Assembly (NCBI GenBank): GCA_037576195.1
Contig: CM075103.1
Location: forward strand, 38,143,250 to 38,207,249
DNA length: 64,000 nucleotides
Reading direction: 5' to 3'
Origin: Phytoseiulus persimilis
Lineage: Eukaryota; Arthropoda; Arachnida; Mesostigmata; Phytoseiidae
Part shown: one piece after another, positions 8,480-22,420 of the stretch
How positions within the stretch are numbered: the first letter of the stretch is position 1
Layout: each line of letters begins with the position of its first letter
Position numbers and translations under genes: made by a program
Notes under the pieces: generated by a model
The model's database searches: none
The model's input: only the letters and a program-made list of their open reading frames with translations
Told to the model about the DNA's origin: nothing

Positions 8480-11400
8480 GTGATTTTACCAAGCATGGAG
8501 ACATCCTATAGTGAGCCCTTCATTGAGTGTAATCTCTGGCGACATCTGAGGCATCGTGTGTCAGTGGTATCTATGTATACTCAAAGGCTGTACCGGAGAG
8601 GCCGGGAAAAGTCGTAGCAGACGATCTCGTCGATTCAGGCAGTTGAGCTTGAGGTGTCTTTGTAACACGATTCAGCTTGTTCCTCAGAGGCGGAACTACG
8701 ATCTATTTGTAAGGCTAAGCTTTTCGTTCTAGGTCCGAGTTGTCATTAGACATTTCAGGCGGTGGACTCCCACGCGTTCCAGCTGAAAATCTGGATGGGC
8801 GAGCTGACTTCCGCTGCACTGGCATCCGTGAATAAGACCTCCGAGCTCCGCGTCGAATAACGGAAGCCTTCGTTTTTCTTCTTGTTTCCGAATCCTACCT
8901 CTCGCTGTGATGCTTTCAGGTCCGGGGCACCGTTGGTTTCTTGTGATCGCCCTGAGTCTCTGAGATATTTGAGATGTCGAGATCGCTCTGGAGGAACGCC
9001 AACGACCTCACGCGGGTGGATCGATCTCGACTTCTGCCCTTCAATGAGTCCGTGGTGGAAGCGAGAAAAAACACATCATGTCGTTGATTAAAATGGTGCT
9101 TAGAATTATTCTCGTACCTGTGACTAAGTCACCTCGTGCAACCCGTAAATCAAAGTTTCGGAGTCGGATAATCCGTTCCGTGAGATATTCGCAATCTATC
9201 CGACCTGTCAGACGAATCCCGCTCTTGTAGTTCGGAGCCATCCATGTTTGAAGTGATTTCATCCGCGAACCTGAGGTTGTGAATCAGCACGACCCCCTCG
9301 CACGCACTGATTCAGGCAATTGCCAGCGATCTGGAATCTCCCACGACGAAGCCGTATGGGCCTGATTGTTGGGATTGCAAAATCGATTTCCCGTAACCGA
9401 CTGGCGTCTAGCCCGGAAATCAGAAGCTCCGCATGCTGAAAACAGCATCATGATCAGACAGCGGGAATCCTTCGCGGGCTTCTTCCTTGATCCACCTCTG
9501 ATCGAGGCGTTCGGTTGCTCATGAATGTAATAGAATGTTGGGAAGTGGGCTTCTCGTGCCTATTCGTTTGCCAACATCTGACTCAAGAGAACTGAGTGTC
9601 ATTCCAGCAATACGGAAGTTGCAGAGAACCCAAGCGAAAAACCACGGTCTGCCGAAGACTCCGCTTTCTCTCTTGATGTTTGTAGATCCTGTTGGATGGC
9701 GATCAGCCGGGAGAGTTGGGTCATTGTCCCAACTCCGATGGGGAGTGGAATAAAATTCCGCTCTGTGGGGCTTCTCCATTCGACGGAGGCTCGAAGAAGC
9801 CGGTCTCGATTCCACCCCTCGAACAGGGACGACAGACACAAAAGCTTCCCTCCGGTCAATTTGTTTCCTCCGGCCAGGGCTGGCGCCCGTAAGTAATGAC
9901 CACCTAAGAATTCCTATCACGTCCCCCGTAAACGGGCTGAGATAAGCCCTGACAGCCAGTTGGTTAGTTAAATAATTACCAGGTCCCTCACTTTCTTGCT
10001 CACTCGCCTTCACACTTGATCGGCCGGTCACCAAGCCGCTTTCTCTCCCATGTTGTCGAATAGAGAATACTCCCGCAGAATGTTGTTCAATTAGCTGAAC
10101 GGCAGATCGAAATCAAAGAGCCGTGGTCCACTGCATGGTTTCAAAAACGCCTCAAGTCCACTCTGGTCCCGCGGGAATGACCTTTCCTCAAGCGTCCGGA
10201 GCCTTTGTTCGCGTCGTTGTTTGAGTTCGAGGCGAGCTCTAACAGTTTTGTCCTCCGAGGGTTCCCCGCGGGTCTGTGCGTTCATGCATGGCAACGGTCA
10301 GCGTTCTGTTCTGCCGATGAGATTGTGATGGCACACGGTTCCTTGAGCATCTCTGAGGAACGAAGCTTGTCGGAGAGAGAGACGATGATTGGCAGCTCGA
10401 GAACACGCAAAATCCGAGAGGCGCCATAAGGGGTTAGAGCCCACTTCGGAGGCTCAACAGGTGTTTGACGCTCGCCTGTCCGGTTGCAAGATCCTGACTT
10501 CGGTCAGGAAGCCGAGAGTATCCACAGCATTGCTTCTCTTAGAATTTGAACGGTTTCATCTCGGACAGCTGTTTCCAAAAGAAAGACCCTTCAAGCCTTC
10601 CAAGAGTCTCTGAGGGACTGGCGCCAGGCGCGAAACTTTCCGATCGTATGCGCCTCACTTAAGGTCGCTGGAATGCAGATCGCTCGCAAGCGATGCGAAC
10701 GGAAGGGATGACGTCGAAGCGGATTTGAGCTCTTCCTTGAGTCAGCCCCATGACTCAACACCTGCAGCTCTAGTATAGTACTCACTTTCCCGCCTGACTT
10801 TCAAGTCATTCCGATGAATTCACTTCCAATGAATCGACGGGCAGTTCCGGATCATGCTGGTTTAAAAGTTCTTCGAAAAAACAATGAACAAATATCGATT
10901 CCCCGAGCCCTCTTTCATATTGTAAGATTCCGCCAAAGACGTGAAAAAGATTAAAAGTAGGAAGGAAGTCGCATTTAGCTGTTCTATTCGACCTGACCAG
11001 TGCATGTGGATGGGATTGAAGTGAGGTTTGAGGTTTCATATCATTCCTCTTGTGGGCGAGCATGCTCCGAAAAGTGCCTACCTCTGTAGACTCATGGGCG
11101 GTGAATCGAGACTCGGCACCTCTAGATTCCTGTGCACCGTCGGAGAACAACTCATGGGAATAATTCTTTCTGGGGGATGCGGGAGTCTGATTCAGCTGTG
11201 GATTTCTACCAAGTCTCAAGGTCCCAAGACGTGACTTCATAATGGACAAAATAGAGACAAGTTGATGGGTAGCGAAAACTGAAGTCTCGAGGTCATCTGA
11301 ATCACGAAGCTGAGCTGCTGAACATAGTATTGCTGATTAATTAATGAGGTTCCTGCTGGAACAGTAGAGAACTATCGATCTCGTGCTGGGTATCGCAGCG

Positions 11401-14400
11401 ATTCGGTTAGGAACCTCGCACTCTCTGCCCATATCGGAATTACGCGTCCCAGAAACCTCAAGTAGTGCTAAGGCAAAGCGCAGAGCCGGAATCGTGAGGG
11501 CCACCGGAGGTGCAAAAGGAGATTTCAATCAATGGCTCCTGGAATCGCCCCCTCGACATTGAAAGTAAAATTATGACCGATTCGGAACTCACCTCACCGA
11601 GGACAACACAACAAGTACCACGTTTTCACGCGAAACGTTCCAGAGTTCTTTTCAACTGGTCGGAGCTTCTCAAGAGGCAGCGGCTTATGCGACCTTGTCT
11701 CTCGCCGACGCTCTCCGATTGGAAAGGACTCTAGTTTCAACACTCCGAACCCTTCCGCCACAATCGAAACCAGAGAACGGAAAGCGAGAAGGAATATCTT
11801 GCCGCCGACAATGAGCGCTCGGAAACTCGGAATGACCTTCGTTTGAGCCAGACTAATCGAGCAATACAAGTAGGTCTCGAGATGAATCGCATCCTGATCA
11901 AGAAGGGCACGAGGGAGTTCCTAGCCGATTGCTCTCTGTCATTCTGAGAGGACAAACATTTCAGAGGACAAGCGTTGTGAGAAATTTCGTCGGCTCAAAA
12001 GAGTTCTGACCTGTATGCGTGGGATATTGTTGGGAATGAAGCATCTTCATAAATTATCCATGGCGGAATCGGAAAGGGTGAATCTTCCAGGTGGAACGGC
12101 CCAGAGGAATGCAAAGAACAGCTGCTACAGCGAAAATTCATCCGCTAAGCTCTGTTCCTATGGGTATGGCCCCAATAGCCATGCGATGAGCAGGTTAAAC
12201 TTGGAATTCCAGAATGGGTTGCTGGGCGCAGACTTACAGGGCTAGCTCCAAACGAAAGATTGCCTCATGACGAAATCTCACGAAGTGTTGCTCATCGTTC
12301 TTAAGTCCTCCCCCGCATCTCACGGTACCTGGCTACTATCCCGCCACAGCCTATTCGACAAGGACCTCGTGAGCGAATCCTCGCGGCGCTCACTGACGGG
12401 AAGTATCCGTGAGGGCGCTCAGTGTCGAATCTTTCCCGGGACTTGTTGCAAACTTCGACTCAGCCTCGATACCTGCAGTGTTGAGCATGGAGAGAACCAA
12501 CCCGAAAGTGACGTTTTCTGTGGACGTCAGTTCGAAGGATCAAAACTCAGCGGTCAGAGGTGCTCGATCACCCTTACGAAGGACCATGTCCCAGTACCGT
12601 CACATCGAAATTTTCAAGTTCGGCAGGAGGTGAGTTCATAGCCCCAGGCTCGAATCGAAATTCCGCTATGACGAGTTGGATCGGACTTGGAGCTTCTCCG
12701 TAGTGCTACTTGGATGCTTTTAGACGACGAGGATACCCGCAGGGCGCTTGTGACTTTGTGACATGCAGTATGCTATATCCTTCCCGTCGGCATGATGCAC
12801 GGTCAACGGAGTGTATCTTCGCCGCAAGCAGAGAACTGGCCTGGAAGGACTTGCTCCCGAGACAACCGACGCGCTCACGAACAGGCACGTCGGACGATGG
12901 CCATCCTCCGCTGGTTGATACGTCACCCGATTCAGTCCAACTGTTACAGTTAGCGCTCACCTTCAGGACCAGGTCTTGAGTCGTGGATAGCAACTTCCCC
13001 TTGATTCGCTAACCTAAGATCGAGAAGAGAAGCGCAGCTAGTTGACGGAAGTAGAATTCATTTCGGATTAGCCGTTCGTGTCGTGCGTTTCGTATTCACT
13101 CCATGATTTCTCCCCTTCGGACCCCTGCGTTTCCTTTTTGGTAGCATCCATCACGATAAATGTTCACAACACGAAGTATTTCGAATGTCATTACGACGAA
13201 TTCGAGGTATTGCATCATCGCGAATTAAATTTTCACGGACTCGCTCGGTCGTTCTATATCATGCACGAGCAGCTAGCTTCACCGAAGCCGTTTTGCTTCG
13301 ATCGGTTGGTTGAAATGATCGCTCCATTCAAAACAATGCCGATCGCTGCTCGAACGCATTAGGGGAAGTCTTCCCAACAAAAATGTGTTCCTTAGATTCT
13401 AAGCATTAATCTCGTTCCATCAAATGCGCTGGCACTCTGAGGAATGAACTTTCAGTGTACAAAACCGGTGCTGAACTCTGACTCGAAAACATTTGGATAC
13501 AGCGATGACGAACGAGCGATCCACAGCAATAGCTTTCGAACTCTGAACGCGGTGAAAACCTCCCACGGCTCACAGGAACGTTGAGAGTCGGTAACCCCTT
13601 CCCGACTCGCACTCTGGAGTCGAATGCTCAACTACGTTGAGCACAGTGAGGCGACCACGGACGGGGAGTTTAGAACCTGAGAGCCCAGGGTCCCGTCGCC
13701 TCAGACACTCGAGTATGTTTCGGTACTGCTAAGCTGCGGCATGCCTGTGATGACCCGATATGAGCTCAGCGAGAATGCTCGCGATCCATAGGTTCCGACT
13801 CAAAAATCAAACAGCCCAGGCAATCAGAATCGATTCGCCACGATTTGTCGCTGCCGGGATCTCGCGTCGCTGAAGGCTCTCCGACGTATCCAGCTCGCGA
13901 CACCGGTCGCGGAATCTCCGGGAATATGAGTGTAGCCGTTCTCGATGATGGGCAATTTTTAGAAGTTAGTCGGCGTGCTCAATGGCACGCTGTAATTTGC
14001 TTCACAGAAGCGAAAATACCGATTCTATTCACATGAACTCGACCGACTAATGTGGAAGCGGCTTAGCTCAACTCGTCAGGGCGGAGTTCCCTCGTAGTTC
14101 ACTCACACGTCTTGGCCCCAGCATCCCGGGAAGTTGTTCTCGACTGTTGAGTTGAATCTATGCGCAATCCGAACCGGGCCCAGAGCAGACAATCGGCGCT
14201 GCTGTGCTGTATTGAAATGAGAGAACGGCACAGTCAGCTTCGGCTACAGCAGTATGCGCTTCTCCTAAAAAGCGGTGTCTTGGGAGTCTGCCCACCCTCT
14301 ATTTGAGCCAGCCCGACCAGCGGCGCCAGGCAGAAATTCAGGCTTCCTTCGAACCGAGAATAAAACATACCTGTGTCACTTTCTCTCCAAGTTTTTCGAG

Positions 14401-17400
14401 AACGAGGATGTGGCAAACGGTGACGATCGTCGTCTCGAAAGATTCCGTGTCTGAGTCGGACGTCTCGGGTACCCGTTTCGCGGAGGGCACGGACTTAGAG
14501 CTGTTGACAATGGTTCGAGGATCGAATTCATATTCGCCTCTAAATGAGCTGAGCCCTGGATCGAGCGGTTCCTCACGACCACGACGCTCTGCGAAAGTGC
14601 ACGCAGGAGAACCCAGAGAAGCGAGTCGGCAATGAAAACAAGGCTTTCAACTCGGACGAATCTCGGAGCGTGGCCAGCTGAACTGTGATTACCCATCTTC
14701 TCCATTCAACGAGCGCGAATGTGCCGAAAGTTTCGTGTCGAAATTATTTGCCTGTCGCACTGTTCACACGCACCGGTTTCTTCAGAACCCATACGTAAGC
14801 GTAACTGAGGAACCGTGAGCAAATCAAACGTAGTCACGCTTGAGAGCCGTCGAAGACTACAAGGAATGTCTCCAACCAGTGACAAGTATCTTTCATCTCA
14901 AACCTCAGTCCCCTGAGCATCGCGGAACAAACAAATAACGTCACACCTGTTGCCTCCTGACAAGATGGGACCCGAGAATTCGTAATCTCAGACCAGAAAT
15001 AAGTCGCATTGATCCGGGGCGGACTTGGCTCTTCACTGCAGCGACGAAGTCCTCTCGATCGTAACAGAAGAACACAGCTACTGCCATTCACGCGATGACC
15101 CGAATCGTGGCGAGTTCATGGAAAAAGCATCCGATACGAAAATGTCCGCGACAGCCCCATTTATCTGTTGGCAGGTGAGGGAAGTCATCCAGCGCACTGA
15201 GATCAGATTTCAACGACCTACAACGAATAAACCGGATTGCTGCTGGGGCCTTTGTATTCTGAGCGTCGAACTGCCATATTATTGAATTGTCGCTTCTGAT
15301 CGATTTTCCCTTTATTGGTTCCGCTGGAGGCGCGCGAGTTCCGGCTGCGCATGATGTGTTTCCACGCTCTCTTCCATCAGTCAGTCAGCAAATTTGGGAA
15401 CTGGCTCCGGCGAGTGGACAACGAGAACGCATCGAATTCCCACTCGAATTGAAAGAACAGCCGCAGGGGAAACGTACGCAGCCTCTGCGCGATCAACAGG
15501 CCGGGATCTATTGACGCTCGTTTCGATTCCTGAGCGACTGACGTCACGACAACCTCACCGGGTACCACCCGCAGCCAAAAACAGGGATCTTGATCTCCAA
15601 TCAAGATGAGGAAACCATCGAATTCATAGATTGGGTCATGAGCGGAAGAAATCCTGGAAACAACGTCGCGTGACGGAAATGTTTTGATCCCATTGAACCT
15701 GTCTGACGAAGAGAAATTCAAACTTTCGATACGCTTTATTTTCCGTTGGGCTCGCCCGATGACATCTGTTGGCGTTCGCTGAGCGGAGCTTCTCTCGCCC
15801 TGTGGCTCTCATTCAAGAGACGGAGAGCGGTCAACAAATTGAATCAAGTAATCTCCATGTGATCCAGAGTGCTGGATTCGGTGAAGCAGCAAACTGTGCC
15901 ATCCTTCCCAAATTCTCACCGTTCTTGGACTGATTTACCTCGGATGGAAGTACGCATGTAGTTATACTCCCTGACTGCTTACACAGCGCACTCCGATAGG
16001 TTTGTGTGCAGGGTTCGGACCGCTGCCGATTTTCTGGCAGCTCAGTTTCCGACTCTATCGTCCGACTTCGACCAGTATCTTCCTGGTCGCCTCATGCTCA
16101 TCCGGGTGAGAAAAATACGAAACTGTGAATCATAGTTTCGGGGCTCAAAAACTGATTTTCTCCGATGGAAAAAACTTCCGTATCGAATCGGAAGCGACAC
16201 GCCCAAATCAAGAACAAGATCGCTGTGACCGCTGTCGCGCCTTCACGCTGACTCCGGCGGTTCTTCCAACGCTATGCCGGAACCGAGTTGGTTGCAGGCA
16301 GTATGTACAAGAATTGCTTTCGACAAAAGCGCCTTAACTGATGAGCCGCGCGGTCAGTGAATGGAACGACTGAGCCAAGGCTGTCAGCGATCCGCCCGTC
16401 TGGAGGAAGCGCGCTGTCGGTGACGTTTAGCGGGAAATCGTCCGCGAAAGATGCTTCGAATACTCATTTGACGACACCGGAAGCTGAAAGAATCACAGCG
16501 CCTACATCTGGTACATCGTTTGGAGATGAGATATATTAACGAAGTCGCACGAAGTATAAGTGTACAGCGCCAGTCACCGAACACTGTCTCCGCCGGTTAC
16601 GGTGCACGTTCAAAGCTTGATTCTTATTCACCACAACGGCTCCCGGACGAATTCGGACCCCGATTCGAAGCAGCGACTACACACTCACCGCTCAATGATA
16701 TTCGATTCAGCGTTTCGCGGAAATGACCGGGGTCTCTCGCAAGGATTCGAGCAGCTCGGAATCCTTATCTGTTGTTTGATGATTTGCCGATCCGCCACTT
16801 CGTCAAAACCTCAATTCATTTATAAGCCCTTCCCGGATTATTTCGGTGCAAGAAGTATTGTACTGTTAGAAGATTCGCTGACAATTTGGCCATCCGGCTT
16901 CTTTTGGATGAGATATCACGGGAACACAGGAGGATTCTGAAGTTCTCCTCGACGCCCCTGGAAGCCTGTAAAGACTGTCGAGAGGTGATGGAAATTCCTC
17001 GGTTATGTACCTTCCGGCTTCCAATGCAGGGGGAACTACGGGCTAGACCCAGAATGCTCCCGGATGTCAGAATCCCCAACATTTTCTCCTCGTGAGTCGG
17101 ATTCCCAGGACAGAGTTCCGATTCAGAGATACCGCTCTTCGAGCTCAAAATTTACTGAAAGAAGCGATACATGTAGGTACTGACGTGATTGGAGTGATGT
17201 GGGAACGTAGTTTTTCCTGAAAGCCGGAGGGCGTTCCATGTTCGAAGAACAAGTGTTCTCGTGACGGGAGGAAGCCCCAAGAGCTGCGTCAGCTCAGACA
17301 GAATCGCTGCAATTTCAACTGCGCACGTTGACGGAGAGCCGCGTCGCCGACTCTCCACTTATTCAACGAGCAGAGCCTGTGACAAAGTTGTAAATCTTCG

Positions 17401-20400
17401 AACCAGAGAAGCTTGACAGGTGCGGATACAAGTCGAGAACGGCTCTTCGTCCACCCACTAACTTTCACACAATCGGTTCTTCCTCTTCTATATAATAATC
17501 AGATTCGAACGCACAATCCAGCGGTACCACGCGGAGTAACTCCTTTAGTAGAACGTCGGCGTCGCGCTTTATCGAGCAGAAAGCGCGCCGACTTTTTCCT
17601 TCCAGAACCGCGCGTCTGGTTGTTAGTCGGATTCGTACAGAATGTCTTTGTCGTCATTGACCGTTCAACAATGGTCCTGTATTATCGCCTGTCAATTCTT
17701 AGATCCCACATTCGAAAAGGATGAGTGCTCTTCGAGCCAATATCGCGCAAGTCTAGCCTTGATTTCAAGAAGTTTCGAGCTTCTGGAATCATCGGATTGA
17801 ATCTAATCTGATTGGCGAGTGAGCTCTGTGGCAACTTCCTTGGAAGTTTCGCATCAGTCCGAACTGGCCGTCGCGTCCGCATAGAATCTGCGAAAAACTG
17901 TTTTCTCGAGGGATCCTGGAATGAATTCTCGGGAGGCATCGGGAACGAGCGCCAATCCATCTGAGGAAGAGTCAGATGAGAGCATTTTCGTGTTGAGATC
18001 AAACCCCGGGTAGCAGACAACAAGGCTGATGAGGTTCTTGAGCTCAAGGATCCGCCGTATTCCTCAGGAGGGAGTCGCTATGATTGGGATAAGGCTGACG
18101 AGTCGGAGCGCTGAATTTCGAGCCATCCAGGAATGATGATACAGGCACTATGAGACTGAATCGGATAAACCCACAGAGCTTCGGATAGACTTCACCGTTC
18201 AAGGACGATTACGGAGGAATTGGAAACTGCAGTAAGCTTTTTGCGTTCTCAGCTATAATGGGCTTTTTGTGAGCTCTGAGAAGTGATATAAGAAGCCGAA
18301 GTGGGTCTCAATCCCGGCAAGCACCTGATGAAATATTTTTCGCCAGCATGTCCCCTCCAAGTGTCGGAACGTTTAACGAGTTTCGAAACTCGAAACGTCG
18401 TCGTTAGGATGCTGGGTTATAAATGCTTAAAATTCGCTCTTAATTCCGAAAACATTGTCCGTGTTTCTGTGACACTGAGCAAAGCCGGAGAGTCAAAATA
18501 TTTTCGCTATTGTGAAACAACAGCAAGAGGAGGAGGAACGTTGGCAAGATTTATGCGCTTCATGATTGTTTATTCATGCACTCAACTAAGCATTCGTCTC
18601 TGTTCCGCGACAGCCAGAATCGATCTATCGCGTTCGCCGAAAGCGTCAGTCTCAGAGCTCCCCCGGTGTGGTTTCGGAGATAATGACTGATAACGCGTTC
18701 GAATCGATGCTGAAGTATCAGCGTCAAAGACGAGTTCCCAGCTTGAAATAAGTTTCTGCCCGAAAACGAATCAACAGCATGTGACGAGTCGTTCCGGAAG
18801 ACACGTACACACAGGAGAGCCTCAAAGGTATCCGCTACGACTGAATCGAGTACAGTCACGCGGGATCCGGGATACATATACCGATTCGTCTCAACACCAA
18901 GAACGCGGCGGGGTTAAAAGAGGGGCCCACGATTAGTTCAGCGATCGCTCGGGCAATGAGTTTGCAGACGGTATTCCCTCGTATTCATGAATCGCGGGCA
19001 TTACGAAAAATTCAGCCTGAAAATGAGCCTCCTCATCGGCTCGGAATATCCTTCGTTCAACAATCCTAAGCAAAAACTTGGTCCGAATGATTCGGATATT
19101 CAACGGTATTCCGTGGTGTTCGAACAGAGGATACGAAGTCTGCTCGGTGAATCTTCGATTCATTGTGGGGTGCCTGCTCGTTAATTGATGCCGTTCGATT
19201 TCGAAAAATACAGTATACTTTTCGGACAGCATTCGATATCGAAAGATCCAGATGGCCACGGAAAGAACACGCTGACCTCACCCCAACACTAGTTGCTGAC
19301 ACACATTCTCACTAGCAATGTCAAGCGGAGTGGATTTCCCTATTCGAGAACCTAGGGAGGCGTTCGCTCGCAACACCTCACGAGTCTAGTTATTGATGGC
19401 CACTGACTGTCCCGTTCTTTTGCTTGACAGCTCTTCCCTCGCATGGGTGGGGTTCCCTAAGTCGTTGTCGTCATCGTCGTCGTCGCCCACCACCATAAAC
19501 GCTATTGCCAACACCCTCGACCTATACAGACAACCAGTGCAAAAGGGTACAGCACCTTCTCTTTGTCTTGACAATGTGGCGTTCTCGACAGAAATAAGAG
19601 ACAGATCCCCTCCACTATTTGGGTGGACGGTTCTGCATAGACACCTGCCCAAAGAGAGAACGACCGGTTAGATCAACCGGGCTCGAAAACTTGAGACAGC
19701 TCACCGGTGTCGAGGGAACGAATGCGATCCGCGGAACGTAGGCCTCGTGAGCTCGAGAAACGAGCGTGGGTTAGATATCGTCCGGAACGGCCAGACGCCG
19801 CCGGAATTCTCAGGAAGTTGGAAGGTAGACGGGGAGATAACTCTTATCTGAGCTCGGAATGAGTAGAGAGGATCGCGGAATGGTAGAGTCTTTGTTGAGG
19901 AACTCAAGCGCGGAATGTATTTTTATCACGAGGAAGGAGGCCAACGACTTTCCATGGATCCCCATGACAATTAAGATGAAATAAGAAGCTCGGATCTTCG
20001 GGGTGGGAGACGCAGTGGAGAAGCACAGACGCTTGGAAACCTTCACGAAGTATGTCGAGGGACGGTGTTGAAAACTCGGGCCTGGGGGAGAACTACACGT
20101 GTATATGATAGACGTCAAATCGGCTGGATTTTGGTCCCAGGCTTCTTTCGGCCATATGAGCGCCGATAGATTGTGAGTGCACGAGACGAACAACTCACAA
20201 CGGTCTACTATGGACCATCGTGTTTGGATGATGACAACAGAATCCTTCCCTACAATGGGATGGTTGAGATCGAATTCGGATAGATCGCTGTCACCTTGAA
20301 GATCGCAGCGGGCACGAACCGATAATCGATTGCTCGTCAGGAATTCCGATCCGACGACTTCATCTCATTAACCTTTCACGAGCCCGGAAAGCTCACTGAA

Positions 20401-22370
20401 CTTGTGGCGAAACAGCCGCGTTGAGAGCTTTCGGTTCTTCTTTTTCATTTTCTGTTGCTGCTCCTGACAATTGGGCAAGCCGTCTGGAAAGTAATCAATT
20501 CACCGAATGATTGTGGCGCTAGTGATGCTGTTCAGAGCTGGTGCACTCTTTAACCCAGCTGACCTTTCGTCTACCGCAGTCAGTCTGGCTCGCGATGCTG
20601 GACAGACGAACGATCGAGTTGCAAAATTCTGAAAAAAAAAGTGGAAGCCAGAAGGAGGAGGCCCATCCGCCTTATGTACAGCCGGATGAATGAACGACTG
20701 TCTGGTAACTTGCTGTTGTCGACTCTTGTTCGGGAGCTTCCGAATCAATGTGAACCGGGAGCCCGAATCCAACCAGAATCCAGTCAAACGTGAGCCTGAA
20801 GCGACCGAGCCTTCGACGGCGGACGAGCAACGCGGCGCCGACTCGGAATTCCCTGTCGGAGGGATTCTCACTGTCGATCAAACCCTTGATGGTTTGCTTT
20901 TGTTCTTCTGCGATAAACCTCGACTCGGCTTTGTTTCTGACATCAGGTCAAGAGACATCGCACGTCAAACGACGAGCTACAGCTCTGTCGAGTAGTGACG
21001 CCGAAAATTCCCCCTCGAAGATGGTGAACAGCGGTAGTGTGAAATCATGGATCCTGTACGTGGCGCTTTTCTCCCCGGCGCCGTTTTGGAGTTCCCGCCT
21101 CTTCTGAATCATCGAATTTCCCTGACCCATGAATCGATGAATTGGCTGGATGACAGCTTGATGGCGGACTTGATCGATGGGCTGGGTCGACGGAATGACC
21201 GATCCGGGAATTCGTATATTTCACCAGTGTGATCTCATCGTTGAAGTAAGAACTAAGACTCCCGCGAGTGACCCAGGGAAAAGCTGGGGGATAAGGAGAG
21301 AAAATCCGTGTCCCAGCACTGTGGTTACACTCTGCAAGCCCATCCCGCACGCCGTCTGGAGACAGGTGGTGAGCTGGTCTCGGAGTCTCGCGCGTGTGTT
21401 GTCAGGGAGAGAGTCCCCCTGATTCCCAGTAGGGTTGTTAACATTATAACATAACGAGAGGGCTCTCGACGGAGAGTCTGGGGAACAGTCTCCAAATAAA
21501 GGGAGCACCACAGGTAGATCCAGACGTGAGCCAAGCCTGACTTATGGGGCTCTGTAGCGGAGAATGTATGCTTCGTTGGCGACGTGCTCCGCTCGGCACG
21601 TCTCCGTGTCGCAACATCCTTCCGCTCACTGTGGCTTCCAGTTGAAAGGCGCTACCAAGAGCCCTCCGTGGAATACTAGGGAGGAACATCTTCTCCCCGT
21701 GGAAACGAAGCTGGGGGAGCAGAGCGAACGCGCTCGCTACCAGCAGCGGCTGGCTGCCTGGAGGGAGTTTTGTTGTTGGGTGCCGAACGCCAAACTAGCC
21801 AAAGCGGTCCGGGAGTCCGCTCGCAAGCCGAGCGAACAGAGTCGGCGCCCTAGAGCGAGCTGACGCGGGTCGGAACCCCTCTCTGCCCCTAGGCTTCAAC
21901 AGGCTGTGAGTGAGTCACTTGTCGAAACCTGACTCATCTCTGAGTGACATACATTGAGCATCCCGGGTAAGCGGCTTCCCTGTCGCGCTACTTGCTCGAA
22001 TAGTCGGCGAAGAGCTTTTGCGGCAATAGTCCTGAAATTCTCGCCTTATCTGACAACACTGTCATCGAGTCTTCATTCACAGCAGATGACCGACCTACAA
22101 CCGCCGGTCGTGACATCGAGAAGCTTGCTCGATCGAAAGATCGCTCGCGGGGGGCTGTCTCCTCCATCGCTCTCGTCCTCGCCGAACGGGGAGACAGAGG
22201 AGCTATCCCCAGAAGAACCCCCGAGGGTGTGGCACTTGTTGAACGCATCAACATCGGGAATAATTGCAACGATCAACGAAAATACACGGGCATCGCGTCT
22301 GGCTTGGTGCGAATAGACTTGCCGTGCATCAAGAGCAGTTCGTGAATCAAAAATACGGCCCTGGGTGGTG
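8480..22370. other. Long anonymous stretch, no supported gene
   Basis: Only short frames in all phases (up to about 170 codons, e.g. minus 9519-10034 and minus 10806-11249), none with a recognisable domain, and frames often overlap on both strands, as chance frames do. A GTC/CTC-rich microsatellite-like run lies at 19458-19482. A plus frame at 20690-20995, with an acidic proline-rich section and GTGAGC at 20788, could be an exon but is not distinguishable from chance. Very old transposon relics are likely but unreadable by eye. Confidence 0.5.
19458..19490. repeat. Imperfect (GTC)n microsatellite
   Basis: GTCGTTGTCGTCATCGTCGT continuing CGTCGCC. It encodes serine runs in one plus frame (19393-19671) and aspartates in the antisense frame, so frames here are unreliable. 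Confidence 0.6.
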
Positions 22371-22374
22371 CGCT

Positions 22375-22420
22375 GACCATCGCCGAGAGCTGTGTGAAGG
22401 CGCAGCTCTCGGCGATGGTC
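22375..22420. repeat. Perfect 18-bp inverted repeat with 10-nt loop
   Basis: GACCATCGCCGAGAGCTG at 22375-22392 is followed by the 10-nt spacer TGTGAAGGCG and then by the exact complement CAGCTCTCGGCGATGGTC at 22403-22420. The stem is GC-rich and has no mismatch; pairing stops abruptly at both edges. On either strand the transcript would form a very stable hairpin. Function unknown: it could be a recent local fold-back duplication, an element terminus or an assembly artefact. Confidence 0.9.
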
